A DNA stretch of 62,294 nt from Niallia endozanthoxylica (GTDB lineage: Bacteria; Bacillota; Bacilli; Bacillales; Cytobacillaceae), in assembly GCF_008710145.1 (NCBI RefSeq), contig NZ_VYKL01000009.1, positions 1 to 62,294 of the forward strand. Reading direction: 5' to 3'. The notes under the pieces are model-generated. The model did no database searches. It had not been told where the DNA came from and saw only the letters and a list, made by a program, of their open reading frames with translations. Position numbers and translations under genes: made by a program. Below, piece after piece: positions 1 to 8,309 of this stretch; within the stretch, counting starts at the first letter, position 1, and every line of letters starts with the position of its first letter.

Positions 1-6
1 AAGAAA

Positions 7-41
7 CCCCCTCCTCAAACCGAATGGTTAGGTGGGGGAGG
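7..41. other. G+C-rich hairpin at the window edge
   Basis: CCCCC and GGGGG arms enclose a second AACC/GGTT stem, so the segment folds into a two-tier hairpin. It is not followed by a clear T run. It may belong to a gene left of the window. In the rest of 42-393 I see only A+T-rich DNA that would hold the promoter of the following kinase. Confidence 0.35.
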
Positions 42-393
42 TTCATTATTAAGGAATACAGTTTTCTTTTCTTTTGATGAATAGATTTCTTTACCTTCCG
101 ATATTACTTTACCTTATTCCCTTTCATTTTTAGAAGTGCAAATTGAACTTATCTTTTTCTATGAAGATGGTCAACTGCTGTTAACTCTCTTTTGTTATAT
201 TTGAACTTTTGTGTTTTATGTTTCCAGTTCACTGCTGTCTTATAGTAATATAATATTTAAAATAGAAATGGTTATAATCTATAAGTAGAATAAATATATG
301 AAATGGATTTAATTTACAGGATACTTAAAAATCAAACTCGAAATATGGAGATGTTGATAGTAAGTATTGGTCAATTGGGAAAAGGAGCTATAC

Positions 394-1656
394 ATGAAGA
401 ATAATGTTAGTCGCAGTAAGAAAGTCTCATTCATAATATCAATTATATATATTTTATCTAGTATTTTTTGGGTTTGGACAACTGAGTGGATATTAACAAG
501 GTTAAATATACATGAAGTTTTTTGGATAAGTATTGGAAAAGGATGTCTTTTTATTCTTGCAACAGGATTTTTATTATATAAATTTATTCATAAAAATATG
601 AAAGATATTGAAAACAGGGAGAAGCAGTTAAATAGCCTTGTTGAAAATAATATGGATGCACTCATACGTTTAGATTTAAATGGCCATTTTATATCAGCTA
701 ATCGTGTAACTGGGAAAATAACGGGATATAGTGAAGAAGAGCTGACAAACATGTCTATTAAAGATCTTATAAGCAAAGAAGATTTGGATAAAGTTCAAAA
801 GCACTTTTTAGAAATAGGAAAAGGGAAGTCTTCCATCGTAGAGTGCAGGTGTATGATTAAAAGTGGAGATTGCATACAAATAAGTATGAAAAGTGTACCA
901 ATCGTGATAGATGATAAAATAGTAGGGATTTTCGTCATTGTGAGAGATATTACAGAATTAAAAGATAAAGAGGAACTCATAAGGAGATCTGAAAAGCTTT
1001 CGATTGTTGGTGAATTAGCGGCTGCTGTAGCACATGAAGTTCGAAATCCCCTAACATCTATAAAAGGCTTTCTACAATTACTACAATATAAGGATTCAAA
1101 AGATGAAGAGAAACAATATTATAACATCATGTTATCTGAAATTGAGCGTATCAATTTAATTGTTAGTGAATTCATGGTACTTTCCAAGCCCCAAGCGATT
1201 ACCTATCAAAATGAAAATATCACTTCTTTATTAAAAGATGTCCTTACTTTGCTTGAGACAATCGCCATTGTTAAAAATATAGAGGTCACAAAAGAGTTTG
1301 AATCGGATATGATTTTGGTTAAATGTGAAGGAAATCAAATAAAGCAGGTATTTATAAATGTTTTTAAAAATGCTATAGAGGCTGTTCCAGATAAAGGAAA
1401 AATTCATATTGAGGTTTCACAATGGAAAAAAGAGAGCGTGCGTATTCGTTTTATTGATAATGGGCAAGGTATTCCAAATGACTTATTATCTAGGTTAGGT
1501 GAACCCTTTTATACAACAAAAGAAAAAGGAACCGGTTTGGGTTTAATGGTCAGTTATAAGATTATCGAAGATCATCGGGGAAGTATCAATATAAAAAGTG
1601 AGATGAATAAGGGAACAACAGTTGATATTATACTTCCGGTTTCCATAGATGAATAA
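394..1656 (+). CDS. Membrane-bound PAS sensor histidine kinase (orphan, sporulation-kinase-like)
   Basis: The 420-residue protein has two N-terminal membrane helices (about residues 11-31 and 43-63), a PAS domain (about 80-185), a HisKA domain with the phospho-accepting histidine in AHEVRNP (about His214), and a HATPase domain with DNGQGIP and GTGLGL boxes. The ATG at 394 is preceded by AAAGGAG at good distance; an upstream TTG at 367 has no ribosome site. No response regulator gene adjoins it. This arrangement and the HisKA sequence resemble the orphan kinases of Bacillus (KinA-E group) that feed the Spo0F phosphorelay, but that assignment is inference. The signal sensed is unknown. Confidence 0.9.
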   Translation: MKNNVSRSKKVSFIISIIYILSSIFWVWTTEWILTRLNIHEVFWISIGKGCLFILATGFLLYKFIHKNMKDIENREKQLNSLVENNMDALIRLDLNGHFISANRVTGKITGYSEEELTNMSIKDLISKEDLDKVQKHFLEIGKGKSSIVECRCMIKSGDCIQISMKSVPIVIDDKIVGIFVIVRDITELKDKEELIRRSEKLSIVGELAAAVAHEVRNPLTSIKGFLQLLQYKDSKDEEKQYYNIMLSEIERINLIVSEFMVLSKPQAITYQNENITSLLKDVLTLLETIAIVKNIEVTKEFESDMILVKCEGNQIKQVFINVFKNAIEAVPDKGKIHIEVSQWKKESVRIRFIDNGQGIPNDLLSRLGEPFYTTKEKGTGLGLMVSYKIIEDHRGSINIKSEMNKGTTVDIILPVSIDE

Positions 1657-1821
1657 ACTTTCTCAAATTAGCTCTAGAATACTATCTAAATCGAGAGATG
1701 CGGAAAAAGCCAGTTTGGGAGTTAAAAAAAGTCAACTAGAAAATAGAGTGAATGACTCCTCACTATTTTCTTTCATGACACTTAACAAATCATTATTAAT
1801 GTATAAATTTAACTTGATGTA

Positions 1822-1859
1822 GGACAGATTTTACTTATGGTAAATCTGTCCTTTTTTTG
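1822..1859 (+). terminator. Rho-independent terminator
   Basis: GGACAGATTT and AAATCTGTCC arms with a short loop are followed directly by seven T residues. It lies about 170 bases after the kinase stop codon and just before the next small gene. Confidence 0.8.
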
Positions 1860-1875
1860 ATTAATATACATAGGA

Positions 1876-2094
1876 ATGGTCGACCGACATACTTTCACTT
1901 TGCTGTTATTTGTACGAAATTTTACAAAACAACTGGCTTTATATGATGGACCGACTTTTATAAAGGTGAACAAGTTACAACAACTACTATTCTCTTCTCC
2001 ATACCCGCTTGGCCGCGCATATGGTGTTATTGTTCAACAGTTAAAAGACCCAGTGTATGAAAAATTGCTCATTCGAGGTGAAGAGGATGATTGA
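1876..2094 (+). CDS. Small conserved-looking hypothetical protein
   Basis: A 72-residue open frame starts at an ATG a few bases after TAGGA. It overlaps the start of the next frame by eight bases (ATG at 2087), the usual look of a translationally coupled pair. I do not recognise the family; the sequence is mixed and not membrane-like, ending in a run of acidic residues. Because its partner is broken by a stop codon, this gene may also be part of a decaying two-gene unit. Confidence 0.45.
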   Translation: MVDRHTFTLLLFVRNFTKQLALYDGPTFIKVNKLQQLLFSSPYPLGRAYGVIVQQLKDPVYEKLLIRGEEDD

Positions 2095-2473
2095 TTACTT
2101 TACATTTGATGTGATGTTCTTTAATGACGTTATTGCTTCCGTCCATTTAAAGCCGGAAAATGGTGGATTACCTTATGTGAGGAACTATATAACGGGGTTT
2201 AATAAACAATTTTCACCTGATATGGAGGGCGAAATTTCATTAGAAGAACAGGAATAATGGTTAAAATGGTGTACGTTTCCGCCAGCTCGTGCCAATGCCG
2301 ATGAATTACTCGAAGCTCTTGGCCTGAATACATATCACCGGTGGGGGATTGTCCGTAAAACTCCTGGTGTCATGGCTGAGGATGAAATTTTGATTCGATT
2401 TCAAGGGGAAACCCTAAAACATCAGGATGTATCTTTAAGAAGAGGCCGTTATTATCGAGGAAAAGTTAAGTAA
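2087..2473 (+). pseudogene. Hypothetical gene interrupted by an in-frame TAA
   Basis: From the ATG at 2087 the frame reads 56 codons to TAA at 2255-2257, then continues open in the same frame for 71 more codons to TAA at 2471-2473. Both halves read like ordinary protein, and the second contains a motif TPGVMAEDEILIRF with a preceding ARANADELLEALGL segment. The simplest reading is one 127-codon gene inactivated by a nonsense mutation. The family is not recognised; the second half reminds me of short proteins found beside HipA-like or phage-derived genes, which is a weak impression only. Confidence 0.5.
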
Positions 2474-2628
2474 GATAAATGGATTGCACATTCAAATTAG
2501 ATGTACAGTCTATTTATCTTTACCTGGCAGAAGACTCCCACTTCAAGGAATGCAAATGGGCAGTTTAGTTGAACAAGGATTGGTAAATGCGGACGAACAA
2601 TTATCGATAATTAATCAATGGTGAGTGT

Positions 2629-3180
2629 TTATAGAAGGTATGGAGTGATTGTACTGTTAAATACCCACGTTATAAGGAACGTCAGCACGGAAAACCCCAA
2701 AATGGACATTCCCATTGTAACGAAATACTTACGTGAAATATTCATACGTCCACTTACTCGATAGGAACAGAACCCAATTGTTGCCCCCATTGTATTGACA
2801 ACAATATCAGTTAAATCAAAGCTGCCTAAATAAGTGACCATTTGTAAAATTTCCAAGCATAGAATAAAAAACACAAACAAGACAATAAACCGAAAGTATG
2901 ATTTTATCTGTTTTTCAAACACCATCGGAACAAGTATTCCAAACGGAATAAATGCTAAAAGGTTACCAAGAGCAAATATCCATAGTTTCATAGTATCTAT
3001 TGAAAAATGGTTAGGCAGCCACAAAGGAATACTAGTAAATTCTAATGAATACCGAAATTCTTGCACCTCTACAAGCCGTTGGGGACGACCAAATCCGAAA
3101 AACATGAAGTATACCATTAGGGCTATATACAAGCCAAAGAGTATAAAAAGATAGGTATAATTATTTTTTTTTGTTGTCAA
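2629..3180 (-). CDS. VanZ-like family membrane protein
   Basis: The 183-residue protein has about five hydrophobic helices and the VanZ-type core: NLLAFIPFGILVP followed by a loop and SFDLTDIVVNTMGATIGF. VanZ relatives are integral membrane proteins; VanZ itself gives low-level teicoplanin resistance, but most relatives have no known role. I chose the TTG at 3180 because AAGGTGAT lies about seven bases upstream; an ATG at 3189 overlaps that ribosome site and a TTG at 3213 has none. It is transcribed alone, convergent with the decayed genes to its left. Confidence 0.8.
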   Translation of the reverse strand: MTTKKNNYTYLFILFGLYIALMVYFMFFGFGRPQRLVEVQEFRYSLEFTSIPLWLPNHFSIDTMKLWIFALGNLLAFIPFGILVPMVFEKQIKSYFRFIVLFVFFILCLEILQMVTYLGSFDLTDIVVNTMGATIGFCSYRVSGRMNISRKYFVTMGMSILGFSVLTFLITWVFNSTITPYLL

Positions 3181-3311
3181 ATGAAACATCACCTTCAAAG
3201 CATAGAAATCCAAATTTATCTAATGCACTTTATATGAACAATTCAAAGCATATTATACAATACTAAATTAGTATTCACATCAATTTTAAGCAAAGCCTAA
3301 GGGGTACAGCA

Positions 3312-3416
3312 TTGAAGAAAATGTTTTTATCACTATTATTAATCATTACGATTTTACCAGCCTGTCATTCATCAACACTAAGTTTTAGTGAAAGTGCACA
3401 TTTTTTGGGGGGATAA
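3312..3416 (+). pseudogene. Truncated lipoprotein remnant
   Basis: After AAGGGG a TTG opens a 34-codon frame. It encodes a lipoprotein signal peptide (Lys-Lys, hydrophobic stretch, lipobox LPAC with Cys18) and then only 16 residues. The end reads TLSFSESAHFLGG, resembling the start of the small FxGESxxW-type lipoproteins common in Bacillus, which continue for 100 or more residues. It is probably the 5' end of such a gene cut short, though a genuine tiny lipoprotein cannot be excluded. Confidence 0.4.
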
Positions 3417-3502
3417 ACTCTATTTTTTATCTGTAATGGCAAAGGCTTTTAAACTGTAAATGCTAACTTTTCAAGATATAATAACTGCAGGAGGTTGATA
3501 AC

Positions 3503-4480
3503 ATGAAAGCCATTCAAGTTACACAGTTTGGTGGACCTGAAAAATTAGTATATACAGATGTTGAGGATGTAGTAGCAGGCAAGGGAGAGGTATGTGTTCG
3601 TTTATACGCAGCGGGTGTTAATCCGGCTGATGTCTATGCATTGACGGGTACATATTCGACAATCCCTCAGCTGCCTTATACCCCAGGGGTAGACGGTGCA
3701 GGGATAGTGGAAGCGATTGGAGAAGAAGTCTCAAATGTACGTGTTGGTGATCGAGTATTTATTGCGACTTTAAATGGAAGTTATAGTACGGGCACATTTG
3801 CTCAAAAAGTAGTATGTGATAAAACGAACGTTTATCCATTACCAGACCATGTATCTTTTGAACAAGGTGCGGCATTAGGAATACCGGCATTGACTGCCTA
3901 TCGTGCATTATTTCAACGTGCAAACTTGAAGCCTAGTCAAATCGTTCTTGTTCATGGAGCGAGTGGTGGGGTTGGATTACAGGCTGTACAAATGGCAAAA
4001 GCCCATGGTGCTAAAGTAATTGGAACAGCAAGTAAGCCAGAGGGTAAAAAACTGGTTGAGCAAGCTGGCGCAGATGTTGTCATTGATCATGTAAAAGAAG
4101 CAACGATTAAAGATGTGCTAGCCTTAACAGAGGGCAATGGACCTGATGTAATTATTGAGTTTCTAGCAAATGTTAATTTAGAAACAGATTTAAAGCTGAT
4201 TTCACCATTTGGCAAAATTGTCATTGTTGGAAATCGTGGTTCAATAGAAATAAATCCACGACTTGCTATGCAAAAGGAATGTGATATTTTAGGAACAGCC
4301 CTTTTCAACTCACGACAAGATGAATATGAACAAAGCATTCACGGTGTAATTGATATGCTAACAAGTGGTGCGCTTCGTCCGATTATTGGTACAACTTTGT
4401 CATTACAGAAAGCGTCGCAGGGCTTTGAAATGCTAGCAAAAGGTATTGGAAATGGTAAAATTGTTTTAAGTATTGACTAA
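3503..4480 (+). CDS. Quinone oxidoreductase-like zinc-free medium-chain dehydrogenase/reductase
   Basis: The 325-residue protein matches the NADPH:quinone reductase branch of the medium-chain dehydrogenase/reductase superfamily: an N-terminal GroES-like substrate domain (AAGVNPADVYALTG) and a Rossmann domain with the dinucleotide motif HGASGGVGLQAVQ. It lacks the Cys/His set that binds zinc in alcohol dehydrogenases. Such enzymes reduce quinones or other activated carbonyls with NADPH in the cytosol. The start has GCAGGAGG eight bases upstream. It stands alone, so the physiological substrate cannot be inferred. Confidence 0.88.
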   Translation: MKAIQVTQFGGPEKLVYTDVEDVVAGKGEVCVRLYAAGVNPADVYALTGTYSTIPQLPYTPGVDGAGIVEAIGEEVSNVRVGDRVFIATLNGSYSTGTFAQKVVCDKTNVYPLPDHVSFEQGAALGIPALTAYRALFQRANLKPSQIVLVHGASGGVGLQAVQMAKAHGAKVIGTASKPEGKKLVEQAGADVVIDHVKEATIKDVLALTEGNGPDVIIEFLANVNLETDLKLISPFGKIVIVGNRGSIEINPRLAMQKECDILGTALFNSRQDEYEQSIHGVIDMLTSGALRPIIGTTLSLQKASQGFEMLAKGIGNGKIVLSID

Positions 4481-4653
4481 TTATTCTATATAATTAAAAA
4501 CGCTTATTCTATATCTTTTAGTATAAGGAAATCATTTTTAAGGATTGTGAAAGTGGCACCTAAAGTAACACGGTCTTATAGCACAATCACTAAATTACAC
4601 TTTTGAAGCTCTGAAGTAAAAATTGAAACAGAGAAGCAGATTCAGGAGACACC

Positions 4654-4690
4654 CCTGAGAGCCTAAGAAATTCGTTCTAAGGCTCTCAGG
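4654..4690. other. Long hairpin in a gene-free stretch
   Basis: An 11-bp perfect stem (CCTGAGAGCCT with AGGCTCTCAGG) extended after one mismatch by GAA/TTC closes on a five-base loop. No T run follows, so it is not a standard terminator of the reductase upstream. The remainder of 4481-4893 shows no convincing gene. Confidence 0.5.
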
Positions 4691-4893
4691 TTGGTGAATG
4701 CGAAGGGCCATTGTGAATGGATACAAACATACTACACGGTCTGGTCTCCCGTGAAATTTGTGGTTTGCAATATCATCACCAACAATGAATAATTTTTCGC
4801 TTCAATTTGAATTTATCTCACTTCTACGGAGTAATGCGGGATTGGTCCAAAATGCTAAGATTCATGGAAATCTATCTTTTTTTTGCATTAAAA

Positions 4894-5484
4894 TCAACGA
4901 TACCGCTCTTCCTTAAATGGATTCGCCGTCATAGAATAGCCCAATTCCTCCCAAAATCCTGCTTCATCTTCCCTCATAAATTGAATGCCAGTAGCCCATT
5001 TCGATCCCTTCCATAGGTAAAAAGAAGCAGGGGGGATAAACCTTAATGGATAGCCATGCTTTGGTGTAATCTCCGACCATTGTTCCTGATTTACATCCTT
5101 ATAGCGATAGACGAACAACGCATCATCCCCCATTAAATCCTTCAAAGGTAAATTTGCTGAGTAACCAAATGGGTCCCCATTATAGTAGCCGAATATTTTC
5201 ACATAATGGACGTCTGGATGCAGCCTTACTGTGTTTACTAACTCTCGCAACGTAATCCCTTCAAACGCCATTCCAAATTTGGACCATGTTGTCACACAAT
5301 GCATGTCAATCGTAGAAATCGTTTTTGGTAAATCCATCATTTCAGAGTAAGTGTATGTTTTCTCTTCTTCTACTTCGCCAAACAGTTTAAATCTCCATGT
5401 TTCTTCGTTAAACAAATATACTTCCCCTTGATGTAGAACAGGCCATTTCTCTGTTTCGAATTGTCCTGGAGGTAATTTTGCCAT
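4894..5484 (-). CDS. Molybdopterin-dependent oxidoreductase (sulfite-oxidase-like domain)
   Basis: The 196-residue protein is essentially one oxidoreductase molybdopterin-binding domain. The segment DMHCVTTWSKFGMAFEGI carries the single cysteine expected to bind molybdenum, and the later HGYPLRFIPP and YLWKGSKWATGI segments are typical of this fold. It has no signal peptide, unlike periplasmic YedY, so it is probably cytosolic. The ATG follows AGGAAAAAAACC on the minus strand. It is a stand-alone gene; the substrate is unknown. It shares the molybdenum cofactor requirement with the formate dehydrogenase at 41.6 kb. Confidence 0.85.
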   Translation of the reverse strand: MAKLPPGQFETEKWPVLHQGEVYLFNEETWRFKLFGEVEEEKTYTYSEMMDLPKTISTIDMHCVTTWSKFGMAFEGITLRELVNTVRLHPDVHYVKIFGYYNGDPFGYSANLPLKDLMGDDALFVYRYKDVNQEQWSEITPKHGYPLRFIPPASFYLWKGSKWATGIQFMREDEAGFWEELGYSMTANPFKEERYR

Positions 5485-5858
5485 GGTTTTTTTCCTTTCT
5501 ATGTAAAAAATAGTGTTTGCATGCTTATTTTAGTAAAAATGATACCGATTACAGGATTCTTTCGCAACTAATTGAAATGCTATTAGTGTGGTAGATAATG
5601 GGGAAGGAGTCTGAATCAAAACAACAGTAGCCATTAGGCAGTCTAAATCGAGCAACAAATGCTGTTTTCCAAAGGCAGCATGCGAACGCCCGCCTTCAAC
5701 GAAATCATCTTAATTTAAATCATCTTTTCTTCCTGTTATGATAAAAACAAATGATGATGGAATAACCTTTTGTAGGGGATCGCATCAATACTATATTAAT
5801 CAAACACATCCAAGCTGCATCCAGCTAGTAAATTAATAAAGAAAGAAGTGGATATCCC
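5485..5858. other. Gene-free divergent intergenic region
   Basis: The 374 bases separate divergently transcribed genes (molybdopterin oxidoreductase and luciferase-like monooxygenase). It should hold both promoters, but I see no clear operator, RNA or remnant. Confidence 0.4.
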
Positions 5859-6881
5859 ATGCCAATAACTAGACCGACAAAATCCATCAACGAAATACCC
5901 TTTTCCGTCCTTGACCTTGCACCCATTGTGCAAGGGGGGACGCCTAGCCAGTCCTTCCAACATTCGATTGAGCTAGCCCAGTTAACGGAAAAACTAGGCT
6001 TTAAACGGTACTGGTTAGCGGAGCACCATAATATGCCTGGCATAGCAAGCTCTGCAACATCCTTAGTAATTGGTCATGTAGCGGCACATACTTCTACTAT
6101 TCGTGTAGGATCCGGTGGAATCATGCTTCCCAATCATTCACCACTGGTTATCGCGGAGCAATTTGGAACACTCGAAGCGATGTTTCCAGGCCGAATTGAT
6201 TTAGGATTAGGGCGTGCACCGGGAACGGATCAACGAACAGCCCATGCTCTTCGTGGGGCAAACTACACCAATGGTGCTGATTTCCCAGAACAATTAGAAC
6301 AACTGCAAGCCTATTTTCAAGGTTCGGAAGCGGTACGAGCCATCCCTGGTGAAGGGGCAAATATCCCTATTTGGTTGTTAGGTTCTAGTGGGTTTAGTGC
6401 CCGATTATCGGCACAACTCGGGATGCCGTTTGCTTTTGCCAGTCATTTTTCACCTGAAAACACACTGCCAGCCCTGAAATTGTATTACGAGAACTTCCAA
6501 CCGTCGGATGATTATAATGAGCCTTACGCAATGGTAGCAGTAAACGTCATCGCGGCAGATACGGACGAGGAAGCAGAATTTCTTGCCACTTCCATCAAAC
6601 AAAGTTTCCTAAACATGATGAGGAACACACCATCACAGTTACAACCACCAGTAAAAAATTTAGATGAGCTCATGAGCCCATATGAAAAGGCCATTTTAGA
6701 AAAACAATTAGGCTCCACAATCATCGGAAATCCTATCAATGTAAAGAAAAAGCTGCAATCCTTCTTAGAGGAGACGAAGGCAGATGAGATCATGGTGAGC
6801 ACAATGGTCTATGACCATAACGCCCGACTCTACTCCCATCAACTCGTGGCAGAAATAATTGGGTTAATGGAAGAAGAGTAA
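5859..6881 (+). CDS. LLM-class flavin-dependent oxidoreductase
   Basis: The 340-residue protein belongs to the bacterial luciferase-like monooxygenase superfamily (TIM barrel using reduced FMN). Characteristic segments are [43 protein letters not shown] and [16 protein letters not shown] near the N-terminus. This subgroup (YhbW-like, MsnO8 family) oxidises unknown small molecules; no substrate is implied by the context. The ATG follows AGAAAGAAG. It is monocistronic and ends at a strong terminator. Confidence 0.9.
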   Translation: MPITRPTKSINEIPFSVLDLAPIVQGGTPSQSFQHSIELAQLTEKLGFKRYWLAEHHNMPGIASSATSLVIGHVAAHTSTIRVGSGGIMLPNHSPLVIAEQFGTLEAMFPGRIDLGLGRAPGTDQRTAHALRGANYTNGADFPEQLEQLQAYFQGSEAVRAIPGEGANIPIWLLGSSGFSARLSAQLGMPFAFASHFSPENTLPALKLYYENFQPSDDYNEPYAMVAVNVIAADTDEEAEFLATSIKQSFLNMMRNTPSQLQPPVKNLDELMSPYEKAILEKQLGSTIIGNPINVKKKLQSFLEETKADEIMVSTMVYDHNARLYSHQLVAEIIGLMEEE

Positions 6882-6886
6882 ATAAA

Positions 6887-6937
6887 AAAAGCATTCTGGT
6901 TGTGTACATTGTGTACTGTTCCCTGAATGCTTTTTTC
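6887..6937. terminator. Bidirectional terminator
   Basis: AAAAAAGCATTC and GAATGCTTTTTT form the stem, with A and T runs on either side. It separates the convergent monooxygenase and ywbE genes and could serve both. Confidence 0.8.
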
Positions 6938-6943
6938 CTTTTT

Positions 6944-7142
6944 TTATTTAGAATGTATTTCCTGTACGCGTCCGACCCGTCCATCTGTTAGCCTGACTTT
7001 GATACCGTGGGGGATGGGTGACCGATTTGGTGAGAATATCTTTCACTATGCCCCTAGTGAGCTTTCCTGTTTTTTGATCCGCTTTTAAAACAATATCAAC
7101 TTCCAAACCGGGTAAAATATCTTTCCGATTTTGTCCGTTCAT
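6944..7142 (-). pseudogene. ywbE: YwbE family protein, frameshifted
   Basis: The first 44 codons closely follow YwbE (NGQNRKDILPGLEVDIVLK, then TGKLTRGIVKDILTKS). After Thr-His-Pro the frame runs into unrelated residues. Removing one C from the five-C run (plus-strand G run at 7009-7013) restores the family ending HGIKVRLTDGRVGRVQEIH and a stop at 6944-6946. YwbE is a 60-70 residue protein with a KOW-like fold and no firm function. The lesion is either a real homopolymer frameshift or a sequencing error. Its start overlaps the stop of the gene upstream. Confidence 0.75.
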
Positions 7143-7333
7143 TAGACACCCATTTTTCTGCGGGTATTGCTTGTTTTTTTCGTTTGCTGGCTTTTCATTT
7201 TTTTTGTTGAAAGATCAGTACTCACCTTTCCTTTACCAGAGTTCTGGTTCTTTTTGTTTTCAAGCTGCTGCTTTATTGCATCTTGCAGGCTGATTTTCTT
7301 TTTTGGTGCTTGTGATTGATTATTCTCAGTCAT
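7142..7333 (-). CDS. Small Lys/Gln-rich hypothetical protein upstream of ywbE
   Basis: A 63-residue, strongly basic, low-complexity protein (repeated Lys, Gln, Asn, Ser) starts at an ATG after GGAGGAATTTCC. Its TAG stop overlaps the ATG of ywbE, so the two are co-translated. No known domain is recognised; composition suggests a disordered protein that may bind RNA or ribosomes, which is speculation. The same pairing with ywbE is familiar from other Bacillus genomes. Confidence 0.65.
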   Translation of the reverse strand: MTENNQSQAPKKKISLQDAIKQQLENKKNQNSGKGKVSTDLSTKKMKSQQTKKTSNTRRKMGV

Positions 7334-7619
7334 AGGAAATTCCTCCTTTTGAATAGGATAGTTAGTCCAGTATAATCGATTTTCACTTATTTGTGAAAGA
7401 CTAACGAAGGTGATATGGGTAAAAAATTATGTTTTTTTACGTTAAGTAATGTAAATCATTAACGTGCCTAAGTAGGAAATAATTGAAAAAATAGCATGAA
7501 AATCCTTATTAAGTCATTCAGAAGCTATTTTCTTATTTAAATTGGACAGGTTGGTGCAATAAACAAAATTGCTTTTGTTATAATAAAAGCAAAATCTTAA
7601 CTATTTATTAGGAGATACA

Positions 7620-8003
7620 ATGTTTAAAAAAATGAAGGCTTGGGCGAAAAATTTAAAACGACAGATATTTATTCTTTATTATGCTTGTAAAGACCACCGA
7701 GTCCCTTGGTATGCAAAAGTATTTACTGCTTGTATTGTCGCTTATGCGTTCAGTCCGATTGACCTAATACCAGATTTCATACCCGTTCTTGGCTATTTAG
7801 ATGACGTAATTCTCCTTCCGTTAGGGATCATGTTGGCATTAAAGATGGTACCAAAACACGTATTATCTGACTGTGAAATAAAGGCAGAAGAACTGATGAG
7901 AAATGGTAAACCGAAGAATTGGATAGGCGGTTCAATAATCCTATTGATTTGGGTCGTAATTACGGTATGGGCTGTTACGAAAATTTATCCACTTTTCAGC
8001 TAA
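7620..8003 (+). CDS. YkvA family membrane protein (DUF1232)
   Basis: The 127-residue protein contains the DUF1232 signature AFSPIDLIPDFIPVLGYLDDVILLPLGI, with a C-terminal hydrophobic helix (about residues 100-122) after it. DUF1232 proteins are small, widespread and of unknown role; one is a membrane protein of plant chloroplasts, others bacterial. The ATG follows TTAGGAGATACA. It stands alone, and is followed by an imperfect GGGGGCTTTT/AAAAGCGTCC hairpin. Confidence 0.85.
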   Translation: MFKKMKAWAKNLKRQIFILYYACKDHRVPWYAKVFTACIVAYAFSPIDLIPDFIPVLGYLDDVILLPLGIMLALKMVPKHVLSDCEIKAEELMRNGKPKNWIGGSIILLIWVVITVWAVTKIYPLFS

Positions 8004-8309
8004 ACGGGGGCTTTTCCTAAGTAAGCAAAAGCGTCCTTTTGTTGTGTGACAAGGATTTTCTCCGTTCAATCATTTGTCATTGTCTGCGATTCTTAACTAT
8101 CCCGATATAAAAAAAAACTTTCCGTGAACATAATAGAATCTGGAATAATGGATTGAAACAGTAGGAGAGTGAAAGAATCATGTGATGATTAGAGCATAGA
8201 AAAGTACCAGTTAGATAAACAAATAGAGACGTTATCCTGCGTAGTAGTACAACTTAGGATCATATGTTAGAATATTATCAAAATAAAGTAATTAAAGAGG
8301 GTTTTAAGG
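8004..8309. other. Intergenic region with imperfect terminator
   Basis: About 8006-8040 carries AACGGGGGCTTTT with a partly complementary AAAAGCGTCC arm, one member of a family of similar degenerate elements seen at several places in the window. The rest precedes the kinase and should contain its promoter; no other feature is visible. Confidence 0.4.

Noticed and set aside
2487..2624. Open frame without start ending LQGMQMGSLVEQGLVNADEQ
   Set aside because: Protein-like and perhaps a C-terminal remnant, but another frame is open too and no family could be recognised, so it was not listed as a feature.
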